A DNA stretch of 64,000 nucleotides from Sinohyriopsis cumingii (lineage: Eukaryota > Mollusca > Bivalvia > Unionida > Unionidae): assembly GCA_028554795.2 (NCBI GenBank), contig CM068825.1, positions 158,415,053 to 158,479,052 of the forward strand, given 5' to 3'. The notes beneath the pieces were generated by a model that was given only the letters and a program-made list of their open reading frames with translations, searched no databases and was not told the DNA's origin. Both the position numbers and the translations under genes were made by a program. Each line of letters starts with the position of its first letter. Position 1 is the first letter of the stretch. Shown one piece after another: positions 1-12,370 of the stretch.

Positions 1-590
1 CATGAATTATCTAGTATGAGAAATTACTAATGATCATGAATTATCCAGTATGGGAAATTACTGATGATCATGAATTATCAGTACAAGAAATTACTAATGA
101 TCATGACTTATCCAGTATGGGAAATTACTAATGATCATGAAATATTCAGTATGGGAAATTACTAATGATCATGAATTATCCAGTATGGGAAATTACTAAA
201 GATCATGAATTATTCAGTATGGGAAATTACTAATGATCATGAATTATCCAGTATGGGAAACTACTAATGATCATGAATTATCCAGTATGGGAAATTACTA
301 ATGATCATGAATTATCCAGTATGAGAAATTACTAATGTCCGTGAATTATCCAGTATGGGGAATTACTAATGATCATGAATTATCCAGTATGAGAAATTAC
401 TCATGATCATGAATTATCCAGTATGGGAAAACACTAATGATCATGAATTATCCAGTATGGGAAATTACTAATGGTCATGAATTACTCAGTATTGGAAATT
501 ACTAATGATCATGAATTATCCTGTGTGGAAAATACTAATGATCATGAATTATCTAGTATGGGAAATTACTAATGATCATGAATTATCCAG
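1..590. repeat. 34-bp minisatellite, about 17 copies, running off the window edge
   Basis: A unit containing ATGATCATGAATTATCCAGT and then ATGGGAAATTACTA recurs every 34 bp with scattered substitutions. The unit contains the palindromes TGATCA and ATCATGAT. There is no ORF of note. Confidence 0.97.
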
Positions 591-1267
591 AGCAAGGAAG
601 CAAACTATTTCAGTTGCTCAACTACAGTTTTGGACAGAACAGCAGATAATTTGGTCAAGACTGTAAAACATTTCTCATATTATGTTTATTTGGATAGCTT
701 TTATCATCATCATCAGTAGATTTTAAGATCTAATTATTTTCCAGTTTTTACTCTAAATTACCAAGTCTCACATACTATCTCAGTTTAATGATCCACCTGC
801 ATTGAGATAAGTTTATAAACTCTAGAAAATGAATCTAATAGGGGTAGTTTGACTATATCTTGTGAATTCATCATTATTCTAACAATCCCCTATCCCCATA
901 TTTTACAACAAAGAGGAAGTTCTTCCAGAAGGAATTTGCTATCTTGGCGATCTGTCACTGCCAGAGTTCTGAGTTGACATTTTCAGAAAACAATTTGGAA
1001 TGGGATTCAAGCTTTACTACTGAACAAAAACCTTTTCTATACCTTTCTTGGTATTTTTTACTTTATGATATCATTATCATAACCTACAAAATATTTGTTA
1101 TTAACAAATTTAGTTTTCCTGGTTATATGCCACTAAAAAGTTCATGTACTTTTGATCTACTGAAACTGTTAAAATTATGTGAATATTTTGTAATTGAAAA
1201 AGAAAATTCTATATAAAGCACTCATACATTTTTATTCATGCTCTTTTAAATTATTGCATCTTTCAAG
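591..1267. other. Intronic or 3' flank, nothing recognised
   Basis: AT-rich unique sequence. A 90-codon plus-strand ORF (944-1216) has no recognisable motif and I do not consider it a gene. Confidence 0.6.
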
Positions 1268-1625
1268 CATATATCTCCATGGTAAACTGTATTCAGTATG
1301 TCATTATCCATACCCTATATCCATATGCACATGTATTTAGTACATCAATATCCACACATATATCTCCATGGTACACTGTATTCAGTATGTCATTATCCAT
1401 ACCCTATATCCATATGCACATGTATTTAGTACATCAATATCCACACATATATCTTCATGGTACACTGTATTCAGTATATCAATATTCATATCTATATCTC
1501 TATGCACATGTATTTAGTTCATCAATATCCACACCTATATCTCCATGGTACACTGTATTCAGCATATCAATATTCATACCTATATCTTTATGTACATGCA
1601 TGCAGTATGTCAATATCCATGTTGT
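1268..1625. repeat. 89-bp minisatellite, 4 copies
   Basis: The CATATATCTCCATGGTA start recurs at 1268, 1357, 1446 and 1535. Each unit contains two related half-units (CCATGGTACACTGTATTCAG and CACATGTATTTAGTACATC). The ORFs here are repeat artefacts. Confidence 0.93.
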
Positions 1626-3299
1626 ATGAGTCACACCTGGTAAAATTCTCTCAAGTATGTTTTCATAATTAGTTTCAAGAATTATCAATTTTAATGATTG
1701 GCAGCCACAGCAGTTGGAAAATCAACATCATTTTACAAATGCGATAGATACTGACACCTGGTTGCTATCTGTGTGATTTGTTCAGGTTCAGTCAAGCAGT
1801 CAAGTCATTCCAATAATTTTCCATTCTTTGGTAATGGCAGCCACATTTGTTGGCAGATTGGCATAATTTATATACAAAATTTGAAATACTTTAATACTTT
1901 AATTCTTCCTCTGACCTCTGGTCAACCTCTGTTGATTATTTTATCAAATAGTAATATAAATGAAAAGTCTTCAGTGTTGCAAGAATGCTATCTTTAAAAA
2001 TATGGTCAAATTCTGCTGAGTGGCTACTACAAAGATGTTATATAAAGGATTTCTCTTGTTTTAGTCATATGGATGTCTCACAATAATATGATCCAAAATG
2101 TACTTGTCTGAATCACTATAATTCCAAATTAGTGTTCCATTTGAAGAATATTATTGACAAGCAATTTGTTTTTTAAAAAAATAATAATTTGAATACATAA
2201 TTCCACCCAAATGAAAAACTGAATACATCAATAAAACTGATTCTACTTCAGATGTTAAGGCAAAAAATTAATAATTTTAAGATAAATAAGATCATATACC
2301 CCTCATCTTGACCTAGGTCACAATTACCATTTTCTGGAAATACTGTGACTTAATGGAAACTTCCATTCTAGAAGTTTCTAGGGTCAGAGTCAAGACTGCA
2401 TCTTTTAATTCAAATATTTACATTAATCATGATCTGAATAATGAATCCACAATCACAGAGAAAATTTTAGCTATGTATTATGTTGTTTACAAAAACAATG
2501 CCCCTTGTCAGGTACACATTGAACTTGATTTAGACTAAGGTTGATTACAAATTATAAATGTATATAACAAATAATCATTAAGAAAAGTCCAAAAATATTT
2601 TAAATTAAATATATGTAACATTCTTAGAAGAAGCTTAAAAATACAGATAAAGCCCATCACAAATATCCAAAACTTGTTTCTGAAGTGTTAACATTAACTC
2701 ATATCATCCCCCCACCACCACATTCCCCCCCACCCCCATGATGGCAAATAGGTTTCAAAACCATGTTGTTATCTGTTCAATTTCGTGGAACATAATTCTA
2801 ACTATGATCACTCTCCCTTAGTTAGGGCATCTGGAGTTCAGGTTACAGGGAAGTGTCCGTATTACCTATGAAGTTGTGGCCTTTGATGCCCTGCTTCAGC
2901 TCAGGATCTGAAACCTGTATTGCCACCCATTCATTCTCATGAAATAATAATACCAGACATTATCACAATATTTCAAATAATGTAGAAGAATCAACTGATG
3001 GATATGAAAAATTACAATATGGCAAGGTCTTTACATGTAAACCTGGATCCCTATACCGCTAAAGCTCATTTGGAGCACTAATTAGTTTGTAGCACTTAAC
3101 AGTTTTGTATGACTGGCCATGAGATAAATGTTTACTTCATACAGGTTATCTACAGTACAATCAGACATGTCAATATCAGCCACCCATGGGGAAAGGCAAA
3201 ACAGGTCATTTTATACAGGTGACTGTTTATTACAAACCTAAGGTCTTACAATAAGTAATAGAATAGAGTCAAAAGCAACAATCTTTGTAAAATTCAACA
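1626..3299. other. AT-rich sequence with one copy of a diverged dispersed repeat
   Basis: About 2060-2300 resembles 4925-5200 (CACAATAATA..ATCCAAAA, TTTGAAGAATATTA against TACAAGAATATTA, and the CAGATGTTAA segment). They look like two old copies of one dispersed element. A C-rich tract sits near 2707-2740. No gene was seen. Confidence 0.5.
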
Positions 3300-4765
3300 A
3301 ATAATTTATTTCTCGAGAATACAAAGTGATATTTTTAGCAATGTACAATCTGCATATCACCCTCGCCACAGTACTGAAACTACTCTTCTAAAAGTAGTTA
3401 ATGACATTCTCTTTGCGTTGGATAGCGGAAAGATTACAGTCCTCACCCTTCTTGATTTGCCTGCAGCATTTGACACAATAGACCATGATATATTACTTCA
3501 CTGTCTCCAGCATGTATTTGGCATTCATGATACAGCCTTACTCTGGTTCAAGTCCTACTTGGTCAACAGGACACAAATTGTATCTGCAAATGGAATACAC
3601 TCTAGCCCAGTTGATCTATGTTGTGGTGTTGCACAGGAGTCTGTTCTTGGACATGTTCTCTTCATTCTGTACATTCAGTCGCTCTCAAGTGTCACAGATC
3701 ATCATCCAGTGTCTCACCAATCGTAGGCTGATGACACCCAAATATACAAATCTAGCCACCCAACCGAAGTTGATGCTACCATCCAAGGTGTAGAGAGGTG
3801 CATTTCTGATGTGAAATCATGGATGACATGTAACAAGCTGCAGATGAATGATGATAAAACTGAGGCCATTCTGATCACAACACAAAGACTTTCTCATTAA
3901 CATCCTTTACCTCAAACAATAAATATCAGCAACACCAACATTAAATTCACATAATCAGTATGAAACCTAGGTGTTACTCTGGTCAGTACTCTCACATTGC
4001 ACCAACATGTCATGTACATATGCAAGGCTGCATATCTTGAGCTGAGATGCATCAGCTCAATTTGCAAATATTTTCAGTTGATGCCACTAAAACACTTGTG
4101 TGTTCATTAGTACTTTCAAGACTGGACTATTGTAACTCAATTCTGTCTGGTTCATCTCAATATCTGCTCCAGAAACTTCAAAAAGTTCAAAACACAGCTG
4201 CTCAGATCATACTTAGAGTAGCACGATCAGAGCACACCTCCCCGCTGCTCTGTACCCTTCATTGGCTATCCATTCGATCCAGAATCAAACACAAAATTTG
4301 TTCTCTGTGCCACATTTCACTGTCAGACTCTAGTCCAACATACCTATCCGACCTCACCCATGTGTACACACCAGCAAGATATGCTCCTCTTCTGACAATC
4401 ATATACTCATTATTCCCACTATGAAAATAAAGTCATATGGACAGTGTTCTTTTGCATACCAGGGCCCAGCAATGAATTGCCCACTGGACTTAGACACAAA
4501 GACACAGTGATCCCATTCAAGAGTGCTCTCAAAACTCGCTAATTTCAACTGCAAGAACAAACTTAAAGACTTAATAATGCTTCCTACCTTAAATATTCTC
4601 AGCATGTTTTTTATGTTTTCTAATTTCATGGTGTTTCTTTTTGTAATCACATCATTATATGTTTTTTTATCTTATAGGTGTTGTATAATGTTGTAAAGTT
4701 CTTAGAGCTTCTAAAGATTAGGCGCTATACAAAGTCCTCATTATTATTATTATTATCATTATATT
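3300..4765 (+). pseudogene. Decayed non-LTR (LINE, CR1/L2-like) reverse transcriptase with 3' tail
   Basis: A broken plus-strand reading frame contains the reverse-transcriptase order: HPRHSTETTLLKVVNDI, then LLDLPAAFDTIDHDILL (motif A aspartate), then GVAQESVLGHVLFILY (a degraded GVPQGSVLGP), then ADDTQIY after a stop at 3724-3726. Further on are NKLQMNDDKTE and, from 4047 in another frame, TKTLVCSLVLSRLDYCNS and SEHTSPLLCTLHWL. In-frame stops and a frameshift between about 3900 and 4047 make it inactive. The 3' end has the GGCGCTATACAAAG hairpin followed by (ATT)n at 4739-4760, as in CR1/L2-clade elements. It is inserted in the intron or flank past exon 14, opposite to the gene. Confidence 0.92.
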
Positions 4766-5902
4766 GTAAAATTAACTTATGGTATTGTGAATTAAATCCC
4801 AAAATAATCCTAGAATTTATAACACAAGTCCTAATGAATACAGTCTGAATACACTTTAGTGGTATTCTAAAAATCTCACACTGATGGTGTTGATGTGGTT
4901 GTTATGGTCTGTGTTGTGACAATGTGCCAAGAGTCTTTTATTGAATCACAATAATACAATCCAAAAATATATCCTTATTTGAATTTCACTATAAATCCAA
5001 GCCTTGAAGTACAAGAATATTAATATTGAGCACTTTGTATTTCCACTGAAGAATTATTTGAACTAAATAAGTATGCCAAAATCAAAATACTACACAACAA
5101 TATTATAACAACTTGATTCTGATCAGATGTTAATGTTCAAATGACTAATTTTCCAGTAAACAAGATTTATATAAAAAACTAAGACTTAAAATGAACCTGG
5201 ATGATGCTCAGTTTTTATGTGTAGGTGTTAAGGGGCTAAAAAATATGACAGGTTCAAAATACAGTGGGCTAGAATTTTATACAGTTAAGTTTTAGATGTT
5301 AAGATGCATCCACAGAGCATCAGTGTAATATGAAAAAGGATACTAAGGAAGTATTAAAAAAAATGGATGAAAATGCAAAAGTTACCTACTGGTAGGAATA
5401 AAAATTAGGTCACACTAACCAAGTTATTGATTAGTTACTCTTGCTGAGATGCATCAAATACAAATGTGATGTGTTAGAGTCCAAAAGAGTAATAGTGTTG
5501 TGAATAAATTACTGAAAATGAAAAGTTGCTCAAGCATGAAATTTCTGTCACAATAATGTAGTTTTGATAAAGGTGAGTTACGCTTTCCAAAATGCAACCA
5601 AATACCAAATATCATGAGTGTAGGTGGAAAAGATTCCAATATACAAAGGGTATAAAGAACCATGAATCAACAAAGAAACACAGTACACCTTATCCCCGTA
5701 ACTTTGATTGTGTGGGGATGAAAAACTCCAGCAAATGTTGATATACTGACACAAACAATAATCAGGACAATACCACAGGTTCACTTAACCTTAAGGACTT
5801 AAGAAGTGCAGGTAACTGAAAGGAACTATCATTATATCATACCTACCATTCAACAGATGAGTAAGCAGCAAATTTTTGGAGCACCATCAAGCTTCTACAT
5901 AC
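4766..5902. other. Intron downstream of exon 14; second copy of the diverged dispersed repeat
   Basis: 4925-5200 is the partner of 2060-2300. The rest is AT-rich unique sequence. It was scanned for a GDSGGP-type exon on the minus strand without success. Confidence 0.5.
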
Positions 5903-6067
5903 CATTTGACATTTTCCCCCATCCTGAAATGTGGCATTTCATTCCCACTTCATACTCAGTGTTGCTTTCTGGGAGGCATGCTGGCTGTACATAGTCATTG
6001 AACACAATGCCTTGTCCATCCTGGGGTCGAATCTTAATAAGTGCTATGTCATAATCCACAGTGTCAT
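5903..6067 (-). CDS. Exon 14: S1 protease domain with catalytic aspartate
   Basis: 165 bp: two bases, 54 codons, one base. It reads DDTVDYDIALIKIRPQDG, then QGIVFNDYVQPACLPESN, then CHISGWGKMSNG. DIALIK carries the catalytic aspartate; V.PACLP and C.ISGWG are the following S1 landmarks. The donor is GTATGT. The next exon should carry the GDSGGP serine motif, the substrate-pocket residues and the C-terminus. No matching sequence was found between this exon and position 1, so it is probably to the left of the window. Confidence 0.93.
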
Positions 6068-6795
6068 CTACAATTATGGAAAATGAGTATCAACAACTTC
6101 TGGACTCAAACACAGAATGAAATGCATTGTACATTTCTAATACATTGAAAATACTTCATAGGTTATGTACTGACCATCTTGGTCAGAAAGTGGAAGTGTT
6201 CTTCAACTAAACGTTACTGCAAATACTGGTATAATGTGCTGCACCCCAGAGAGCAGTTTGATACACTACAGATAAAAACATTACTAATGCATCACACTAA
6301 TTTATACTAAAAACAGCCCTGCTTCAATTTATCATTTGCTTCTAATTTATCTCTTCCAAGAGTCAAATAGAAAAGAGGAAATAAAAATCCAAAAAATAAA
6401 TTTAGTATCTGACATTAACATTAGTAAGGATAGGTCAAGTTGACACACTGGACTTCAGTGCTCTCCAGTCTCAAAGTTTTTATTTTTGCAACTCTGAAGA
6501 CTAAATTATTGGACTTATGGTGTCATGTGCTTAAGCTTGTCCAATGAGATATTTTGAAAATTCATTCAGAATTATGGCACGATAAAAAAATAAAGCTCTG
6601 AAAAATCATTAAAAAATAATAATAAAAAAGACATTACAACTCCCATAATTTCCAAATATGTATAACCAAGTAACCTATTTTGCCTTTCCTAATCTCTGAA
6701 ATGAAAAATGAATGCATTTCAAAGCAGAGTTTAATAATTGCTTAACTTAGTATGTTTCTATTGTAATAATTCTACTGTTCAAATTTCTGTACTTT
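6068..6795. other. Intron sequence, nothing recognised
   Basis: AT-rich unique DNA between exon 14 and a CA/ATG-rich array. No coding motif seen on either strand. Confidence 0.6.
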
Positions 6796-7375
6796 ATGCA
6801 CACACATGCATGCACTAGTCATGCACACACATACATGCACTAGTCATGCATGCACTAATCATGTACACACATGCATGTACTAATCATGTGCACACATGTA
6901 TGCACTAATCATGCACACATATGCATGAGGTAATCATGCATACACATTACACACACATGCACTAATCATGCACACACATGCATGAGGTAATCATGCATAC
7001 ACATTACACACACATGCACTAATCATGCACACACATGCATGAGGTAATCATGCATACACATTACACACACATGCACTAATCATGCACACACATATACACA
7101 TTACACACACATGCACTAATCATGCACACACATGCATGAGGTAATCATGCACACACATGCATGCACTAATCATGCACACAAATGCATGCACTAATTCACA
7201 CATTAATGCACTTGTATTAAGCATTCACACAAATGCATGCACCAATTATGCACACATATGCATGTTTTAGTTATGCACACACAAACATGCACAAATCATG
7301 CACTAACATGCACACACAAATCATGCACACACATGCATACACAAATCATGCACTAACATGCATGGATCATACATA
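6796..7375. repeat. CATGCACACA-type minisatellite
   Basis: Imperfect repeats of ACTAATCATGCACACACATG with inserted CATTACACACAC blocks. Alternating purine-pyrimidine (CA/TG, ATGCAT) dominates, a composition that can adopt Z-DNA. Confidence 0.93.
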
Positions 7376-8041
7376 CCCCATGATTTCTTTATAAAATCAT
7401 GGGGAAAATGAGAACATAGGCAAATAATGTAAAGGAAACTGCTAAATGTACATTTTTATGGGGAAAATGAGAACATATGCAAATAATGTAAAAGAAACAC
7501 TGCTAAATGCACATTTTTATGTGGGCAAAGAGAGCACTCAGTTATACTAATTAAAAGACAATGTTGTTTTCTGAAGAAGTTAGTGAGAAAAAGCATAATA
7601 ATTTCACAAAGAGCAATGGTCCTATGTATTTATTCTTGCTTTAACATTAGTTCATTTTATCTCCTAAATCCCAATGCAGCCTTGATTTTTTACTAAATTA
7701 CATTCAGTCCATCAAATTACAGACACAAACATACACATATATGTAGAAATATGATCATTCTTGTATATAATAGTTAAATTATAAAATGCTATTTCCATCG
7801 AAGAAGTTTGAAAAGAGTATGAGTGCTTTTTTTTCAGAAAACAAAAACCTCTCAACCATAACTCTAAATAAATAACATACTAATGTTTTTGAATATTTGT
7901 AACCTTGATGGGTGATGGTATTACTTGATGAAGACATGAAACTTCCATTAAATTTAATCATTTTTTAAAGTCTAGAGACAAAATGTCCATGATAAAGTTT
8001 CCCATATCAAGCATAACACAGCAAAATGCGGAATTCATTTA
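7376..8041. other. Intron sequence with a ~60-bp direct duplication
   Basis: GGGGAAAATGAGAACAT followed by GCAAATAATGTAAA occurs twice (about 7400 and 7460), each ending ACATTTTTATG. Nothing else recognised. Confidence 0.6.
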
Positions 8042-8292
8042 GTCTTTAAAGGTTCATTCCATGATGAATTTAATGGCAGTAAAAAAAACACAATGAAAAT
8101 CATGTTTTATCTGTGGTCTTGATTTAAATGTTAATTCCATGCTACAGATGATTTTAATGACACTAAATAAAGCACAATGAAAATCATGTTTTATCTGTGG
8201 TCTTGATTTAAATGTTCATTCCATGTTACAGATGATTTTAATGGCAGTAAATAAAGCACAATAAAAATCATGTTTTATCTGTGGTCTTGATT
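8042..8292. repeat. ~80-bp tandem repeat, 3 copies
   Basis: TTCATTCCATG..., AAATCATGTTTTATCTGTGG and TCTTGATTTAAATGTT recur at about 8052, 8130 and 8214. Confidence 0.85.
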
Positions 8293-8309
8293 TCTAGTCA
8301 CACAGTCTT

Positions 8310-8490
8310 TATATTACCAATTTTGAATTGGTCTTTTCAATCATAGGTCATGCTATTATATTCATTTTGAATTGGTCTTTTCAATCATAGGACACGCTTA
8401 TATTATTCATTTTTAACTGGTCTTTTCTTTCATAGGACATGCCTTAATACATCCATTTTGAATTGGTCTCTTATTTTATAGAACATACCT
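8310..8490. repeat. ~55-60-bp tandem repeat, about 4 copies
   Basis: ATTTTGAATTGGTCTTTTCA followed by ATCATAGG(T/A)CATGC recurs with drift. Confidence 0.8.
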
Positions 8491-8697
8491 TTAGTGACGT
8501 AGTCCTCACAATCTTCCATAACAGATGCCTTACTTTCTCAACACTGTATAGCCAGCAAAGTGTATATGTTCATAAAGCGGATCTTGATTGCAAAGGGTCT
8601 TACAAAAACTATTATCTATGTAATTGATAGAAAACTATCAAACATGTGTCCCAGCCTATTTACACTATAATGCATATTTTAATCCTTTTGAATTAAT

Positions 8698-9042
8698 GTT
8701 GTAAATGTTAATGTAATCTGTTTGGTAATGGGCTATACAACAGTCATCCCAAAGCAGATACAACATGTTGTAAATGTTAATGTAATCTGTTTGGTAATGG
8801 GCTATACAATAGTCATCCCAAAGCATGTACAACATGTTGTAAATGTTAATGTAATCTGTTTGGTAAGAGGCTATACAATAGTCATACCAAAGCAGATACA
8901 ACATGTTGTAAATGTTACTGTAATATGTTTGGTAAGAGTTATACAACAGTCATCCCAAAGCAGATACAACATGTTGTAAATGTTAATGTAATCTGTTTGG
9001 TAATGGGCTATACAATAGTCATCCCAAAATAGATACAACATG
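8698..9042. repeat. 69-bp minisatellite, 5 copies, next to exon 13
   Basis: GTTGTAAATGTTAATGTAAT, then CTGTTTGGTAATGGGCTATACAA and CCCAAAGCAGATACAACAT, repeats every 69 bp. It ends about 45 bp from the exon 13 donor, but the unit does not contain that donor. Confidence 0.93.
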
Positions 9043-9085
9043 CAATGTACTACAGAGAAGTGTGAGACAGACATTCCAGCTTTAC

Positions 9086-9201
9086 CATTATATCTCTCAT
9101 GGGTGATGAGAACATCAATCTTAAACTCCTGCTCATGGTCATCATAAACCTTGTTATTGTGGTCACCTGATCTCACAACAATGTCATCTTTCCCGTACTT
9201 T
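9086..9201 (-). CDS. Exon 13: S1 protease domain, middle segment
   Basis: 116 bp: one base, 38 codons, one base. It reads KYGKDDIVVRSGDHNNKV, then YDDHEQEFKIDVLITHERYN. The pattern V..GDH.........E..I.V.I.H..YN is the strand between the catalytic His and Asp in chymotrypsin-fold proteases. The acceptor is TTTGCACAG and the donor is GTAAAG; the final G plus AT of exon 14 gives Asp. It is separated from exon 12 by a 12.5-kb intron full of tandem arrays and relic retroelements. A 69-bp array begins about 45 bp downstream of the donor. Confidence 0.92.
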
Positions 9202-9369
9202 CTGTGCAAACAGAAACATAGAGTTACACATGAAATTTATACAAGCAGAATTCATCTTCATGACAGAAAGAATGGGAATGGGGAGCTAAAAAATTACTGT
9301 CCAAAAAGTTTACAGGAATCCAAGATAAGTCAATGTCTTTTGCCCTTCTGTTCTTCTTGAATGCTCTCT

Positions 9370-9830
9370 ATTCTTGAACAGCTCCAACATACCAAAACCT
9401 CATGTCGATATGACCATCTTTTCTGGTGTAGCAAAAACAAGATTTTCATCATGGCCAATATGGTGGCTATACTGGAAGTATGAAGGATGCTAGTTTCATT
9501 TAGGGACTGCCAGACATCACATAAAAGTCTTTTAGTGAAAAGACCATGTCAGTATGACAATCCATTTAAGAGAAGAGGCATTAACAAGATTTTCAAGATA
9601 GCCATCATGTTAGCCATGTTGGTTGTTAGATTAGAACCATTATCATATAAGATTAACTTGACATCATAAGAAGTATTCTAATGAAAACCAAATGGCAATA
9701 TATTCATCCAATCTGGAGTAGTTTTAGTAAAATTTTCAAGCCAAGGTGAATGTAAGATCAGCACCATTATCATTTAGGACAAACAAAATATCACAAGTCT
9801 TTTAGTACTTTCTAGTAAATTATGTTCCTC
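9370..9830. repeat. Diverged dispersed repeat (family shared with 12.7-13.2 kb)
   Basis: Degenerate units contain ACAAGATTTTCA, GCCAATATGGTGGCTAT, CATTTAGGAC and AGTCTTTTAGTGAAAA. The same elements occur at 12690-13180, so both are copies of one old intronic repeat. Confidence 0.55.
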
Positions 9831-10875
9831 TAGAATACTTTTCTGACAACATTGAAGTCAAGAATATAAGCCCTACTACCTCCTGAATCCTATCCTCCCA
9901 ACGATGGAAATTTGTTTTTTTCTGTCCTTATTATGTAGACAAGGGCAATAACTCTTGCACATTACCTCTCCATGTCACCTACAGGTGCCACTAATATTAA
10001 GATGAGTAGAACATCATGTGAATGGATGCTTGCATTGTGGGGAAGATGGGAGGGTATTAAAGTAATGTGACTGGGTAAGCATTCTAGAAGCATCCTAGAA
10101 GAAACATAATTTACCAAAAAAATTGGCTGTCTCCTTCAAATACGTTCCCTGATCACATTCGTTTTGGAGAATAGGTAATAGGTGGACGGAATGTTCCAAC
10201 CTATTCCTTGGGTAATTTCTGAGTGTGGAATATTTGATTCCCCATATGAAGGTTAACCCACTTTACTGATTGCAAGCAGCACAACTAGAAAGAAGAAATA
10301 ATGAGATCATCTTACTGCATAAAATTTATGGGTGAATCCAATGCAAGCTGTGCAGTGTGCTCATCTGGAGATTGTGCTGATGTCATCTGGGTCTGGTGGC
10401 TGCTTGTGCAACTAAGACTGAGCCTACCAGATCCAGAGTTTGCTGATTTGGAGCTATGTCTCATAGGTAAAACACAAGAAGGTTGAATGTGTGTGCCAAC
10501 CATAATGAGAATTTTTGAGGGGTTATGTGCAATTTCTCAGGCTTAACTGCAAGAAAGAGGCATGTTTGAGTTCCACAAACTAGCTCAGTCCACTTCAGAT
10601 AACACCTCAGCAAACATACTGGGTCCTGTTTGAAAGCCTTTTGGGTTGTGTCAATACAGGAGAGAGGTCATATGATGCCTTTTTGATTGCCCAATGATGG
10701 CAACCAATTCTTGATGATGAAACTGGGTTGCATCATAAGGACTGCTGATCCATTTGATTGAAACTGAAGGTTGACTGGGTCAATAGAGAGTACATGGAAT
10801 TCACTGCATGCCAAAGCAAATGCTATCAGGAAAAAGGTTTTGTATAAAAGGAGCTTCAGCATGGTCCTGGCTAAA
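9831..10875. other. Intron 12 sequence, nothing recognised
   Basis: Unique sequence with no convincing coding motif. Short ORFs at 10301-10503 and 10668-10997 are not supported. Confidence 0.5.
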
Positions 10876-11000
10876 GGCTTGAATTTCTTGAAATTCAGGT
10901 GTAAAAGAACAAAGGATAGTTTCCACTTTGGAAAACAATGTGAATGACTTAGGAAACTATCCTTTGTTCTTTTACACCTGAATTTCAAGAAATTCAAGCC
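10876..11000. repeat. Perfect 49-bp inverted repeat with 27-bp spacer
   Basis: The left arm 10876-10924 (starts GGCTTGAATTTCTTGAAATT) and the right arm 10952-11000 are exact reverse complements over 49 bases. The transcript could form a long perfect hairpin. It lies beside a DIRS-like relic. No target duplication was recognised. Confidence 0.95.
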
Positions 11001-11149
11001 ATTAGAACTTTTAGGATTATTTGGGATTTAGTGCACAATACTGTAAGTTACTTTTAAATTTTCACATTGTATCCTAAGCAAATACATTATTTGTTGAATT
11101 TAACATAACTTTTTGGTTTTGCTTTTTCTGTTACTTAATTTAACCACAG

Positions 11150-11453
11150 AGCCGTAACAACAAACTTGTTCTGAAGACAGTTGCTCTGGAAAACAAAGGC
11201 TTTGATGATAGCTTTCATCCCCAAGATATTGATGTGGAGTCCTGTGTCCTCCTGACATCACTGGTTACTGACAGTGTTGAAGTTTGGTAACAGATGGGCT
11301 TCCCATCCAAAGGAACTTGCATCTTTGCACACAATCAAATCCAGTTGCGACTGGTTGAAAGGTAATTCTGTTGTAAGCCAACCTTGGTTGTACCACTGAT
11401 CCAGGAATGATACTATCTTGCTCGTTGTGCTGATCCTGTAATCAAGTGGCATG
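11150..11453 (-). pseudogene. Relic DIRS-like retroelement, RNase H region
   Basis: On the minus strand, PLDYRISTTSKIVSFLDQW, then LIVCKDASSFGWEAHL, then after a stop LHINILGMKAIIKAFVF. The D.S..GW.AHL motif followed by LHIN.L..KA is the RNase H part of DIRS-type (tyrosine-recombinase) retroelement polyproteins, where it follows the reverse transcriptase. Stops and a lost second half make it inactive. It continues upstream into the 65-bp array. Confidence 0.7.
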
Positions 11454-12370
11454 GAAGATGGGCACCCTTGAGATAGCAAGGCCATCTGCAAAGGACACAT
11501 GTATAGGTGATCCAGTAGGAAGATAGGCACCCCCGAGACAGCAAGGCCATCTGCAAAGGACACATGTAGAAGTGATCCAGTAGGAAGATAGGCACCCCTG
11601 AGATAGCAAGGCCATCTGCAAAGGGCACATGTAGAGGTGATCCAGTAGGAAGATAGGCACCCTTGAGATAGCAAGGCCATCTGAAAAGGGCACATGTAGA
11701 GGTGATCAAGTAGGAGGATAGGAACCCTTGAGATAGCAAGGCCATCTGCAAAGGACACATGTAGAGGTGATCCAGTAGGAAGATAGGAACCCGTGAGATA
11801 GCAAGGCCATCTGCAAAGGACACATGTAGAGGTGATCCAGTAGGAAGATAGGCACCCTTGAGATAGCAAGGCCATCTGCAAAGGGCACATGTAGAGGTGA
11901 TCAAGTAGGAGGATAGGAACCCTTGAGATAGCAAGGCCATCTGCAAAGGACACATGTAGAGGTGATCCAGTAGGAAGATAAAAACCCTTGAGATAGCAAG
12001 GCCATCTGCAAAGGACACATGTTGAGATGATCCAGTAGGAAGATAGGCACCCTTGAGATAGCAAAGCCATCTGCAAAGGGCTCATACAGAGGTGATCCAG
12101 TAGGAAGATAGGCACCCCTGAAATAGCAAGGCCATCTGCAAAGGACACATGTAGAGGTGATCCAATAGGAAGATAGGCACCCTTGAGATAGCAAGGCCAT
12201 CTGCAAAGGGCTCATGCAGAGGTGATCCAGTAGGAAGATAGGCATCCTTGAGATAGCAAGGCCATCTGTGAAAGGACACATGTAGAGGTGATCCAGTGGG
12301 AAGATAGGCACCCTTGAGATAGCAAAGCCATCTGCAAAGGACTCATGTAGAGGTGATCCAGTAGGATAAG
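11454..12370 (-). repeat. 65-bp minisatellite (~14 copies) grown from DIRS-like coding sequence
   Basis: The unit (GCAAGGCCATCTGCAAAGGA, then CACATGTAGAGGTGATCCAG, then TAGGAAGATAGGCACCCTTGAGATA) repeats every 65 bp. On the minus strand it reads LDHLYMCPLQMALLSQG in a rotating frame, because 65 is not a multiple of 3. The motif resembles the HMRPLQ..LLS segment that joins reverse transcriptase to RNase H in DIRS-like polyproteins, and RNase H follows at the expected side. The ORFs of 296, 201 and 173 codons here are artefacts. Confidence 0.88.

Noticed and set aside
1-590. Regular repeats that could suggest a CRISPR array
   Set aside because: There are no unique spacers between units; units are directly adjacent, as in a minisatellite, and the DNA is animal.
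944-1216. Plus-strand ORF of 90 codons as a small gene
   Set aside because: AT-rich, no family resemblance, no splice or promoter context, and the length is expected by chance in such DNA.
1-5902. Search for the protease exon with the catalytic serine
   Set aside because: No minus-strand GDSGGP-like sequence or late S1 motifs could be read in this stretch; the exon is taken to be outside the window.
10668-10997. Minus-strand ORF of 109 codons
   Set aside because: It runs through the perfect inverted repeat and has no recognisable domain.
10876-11000. microRNA precursor
   Set aside because: A perfect 49-bp stem without bulges is more like a recent fold-back than an animal microRNA hairpin. 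Small-RNA data would be needed.
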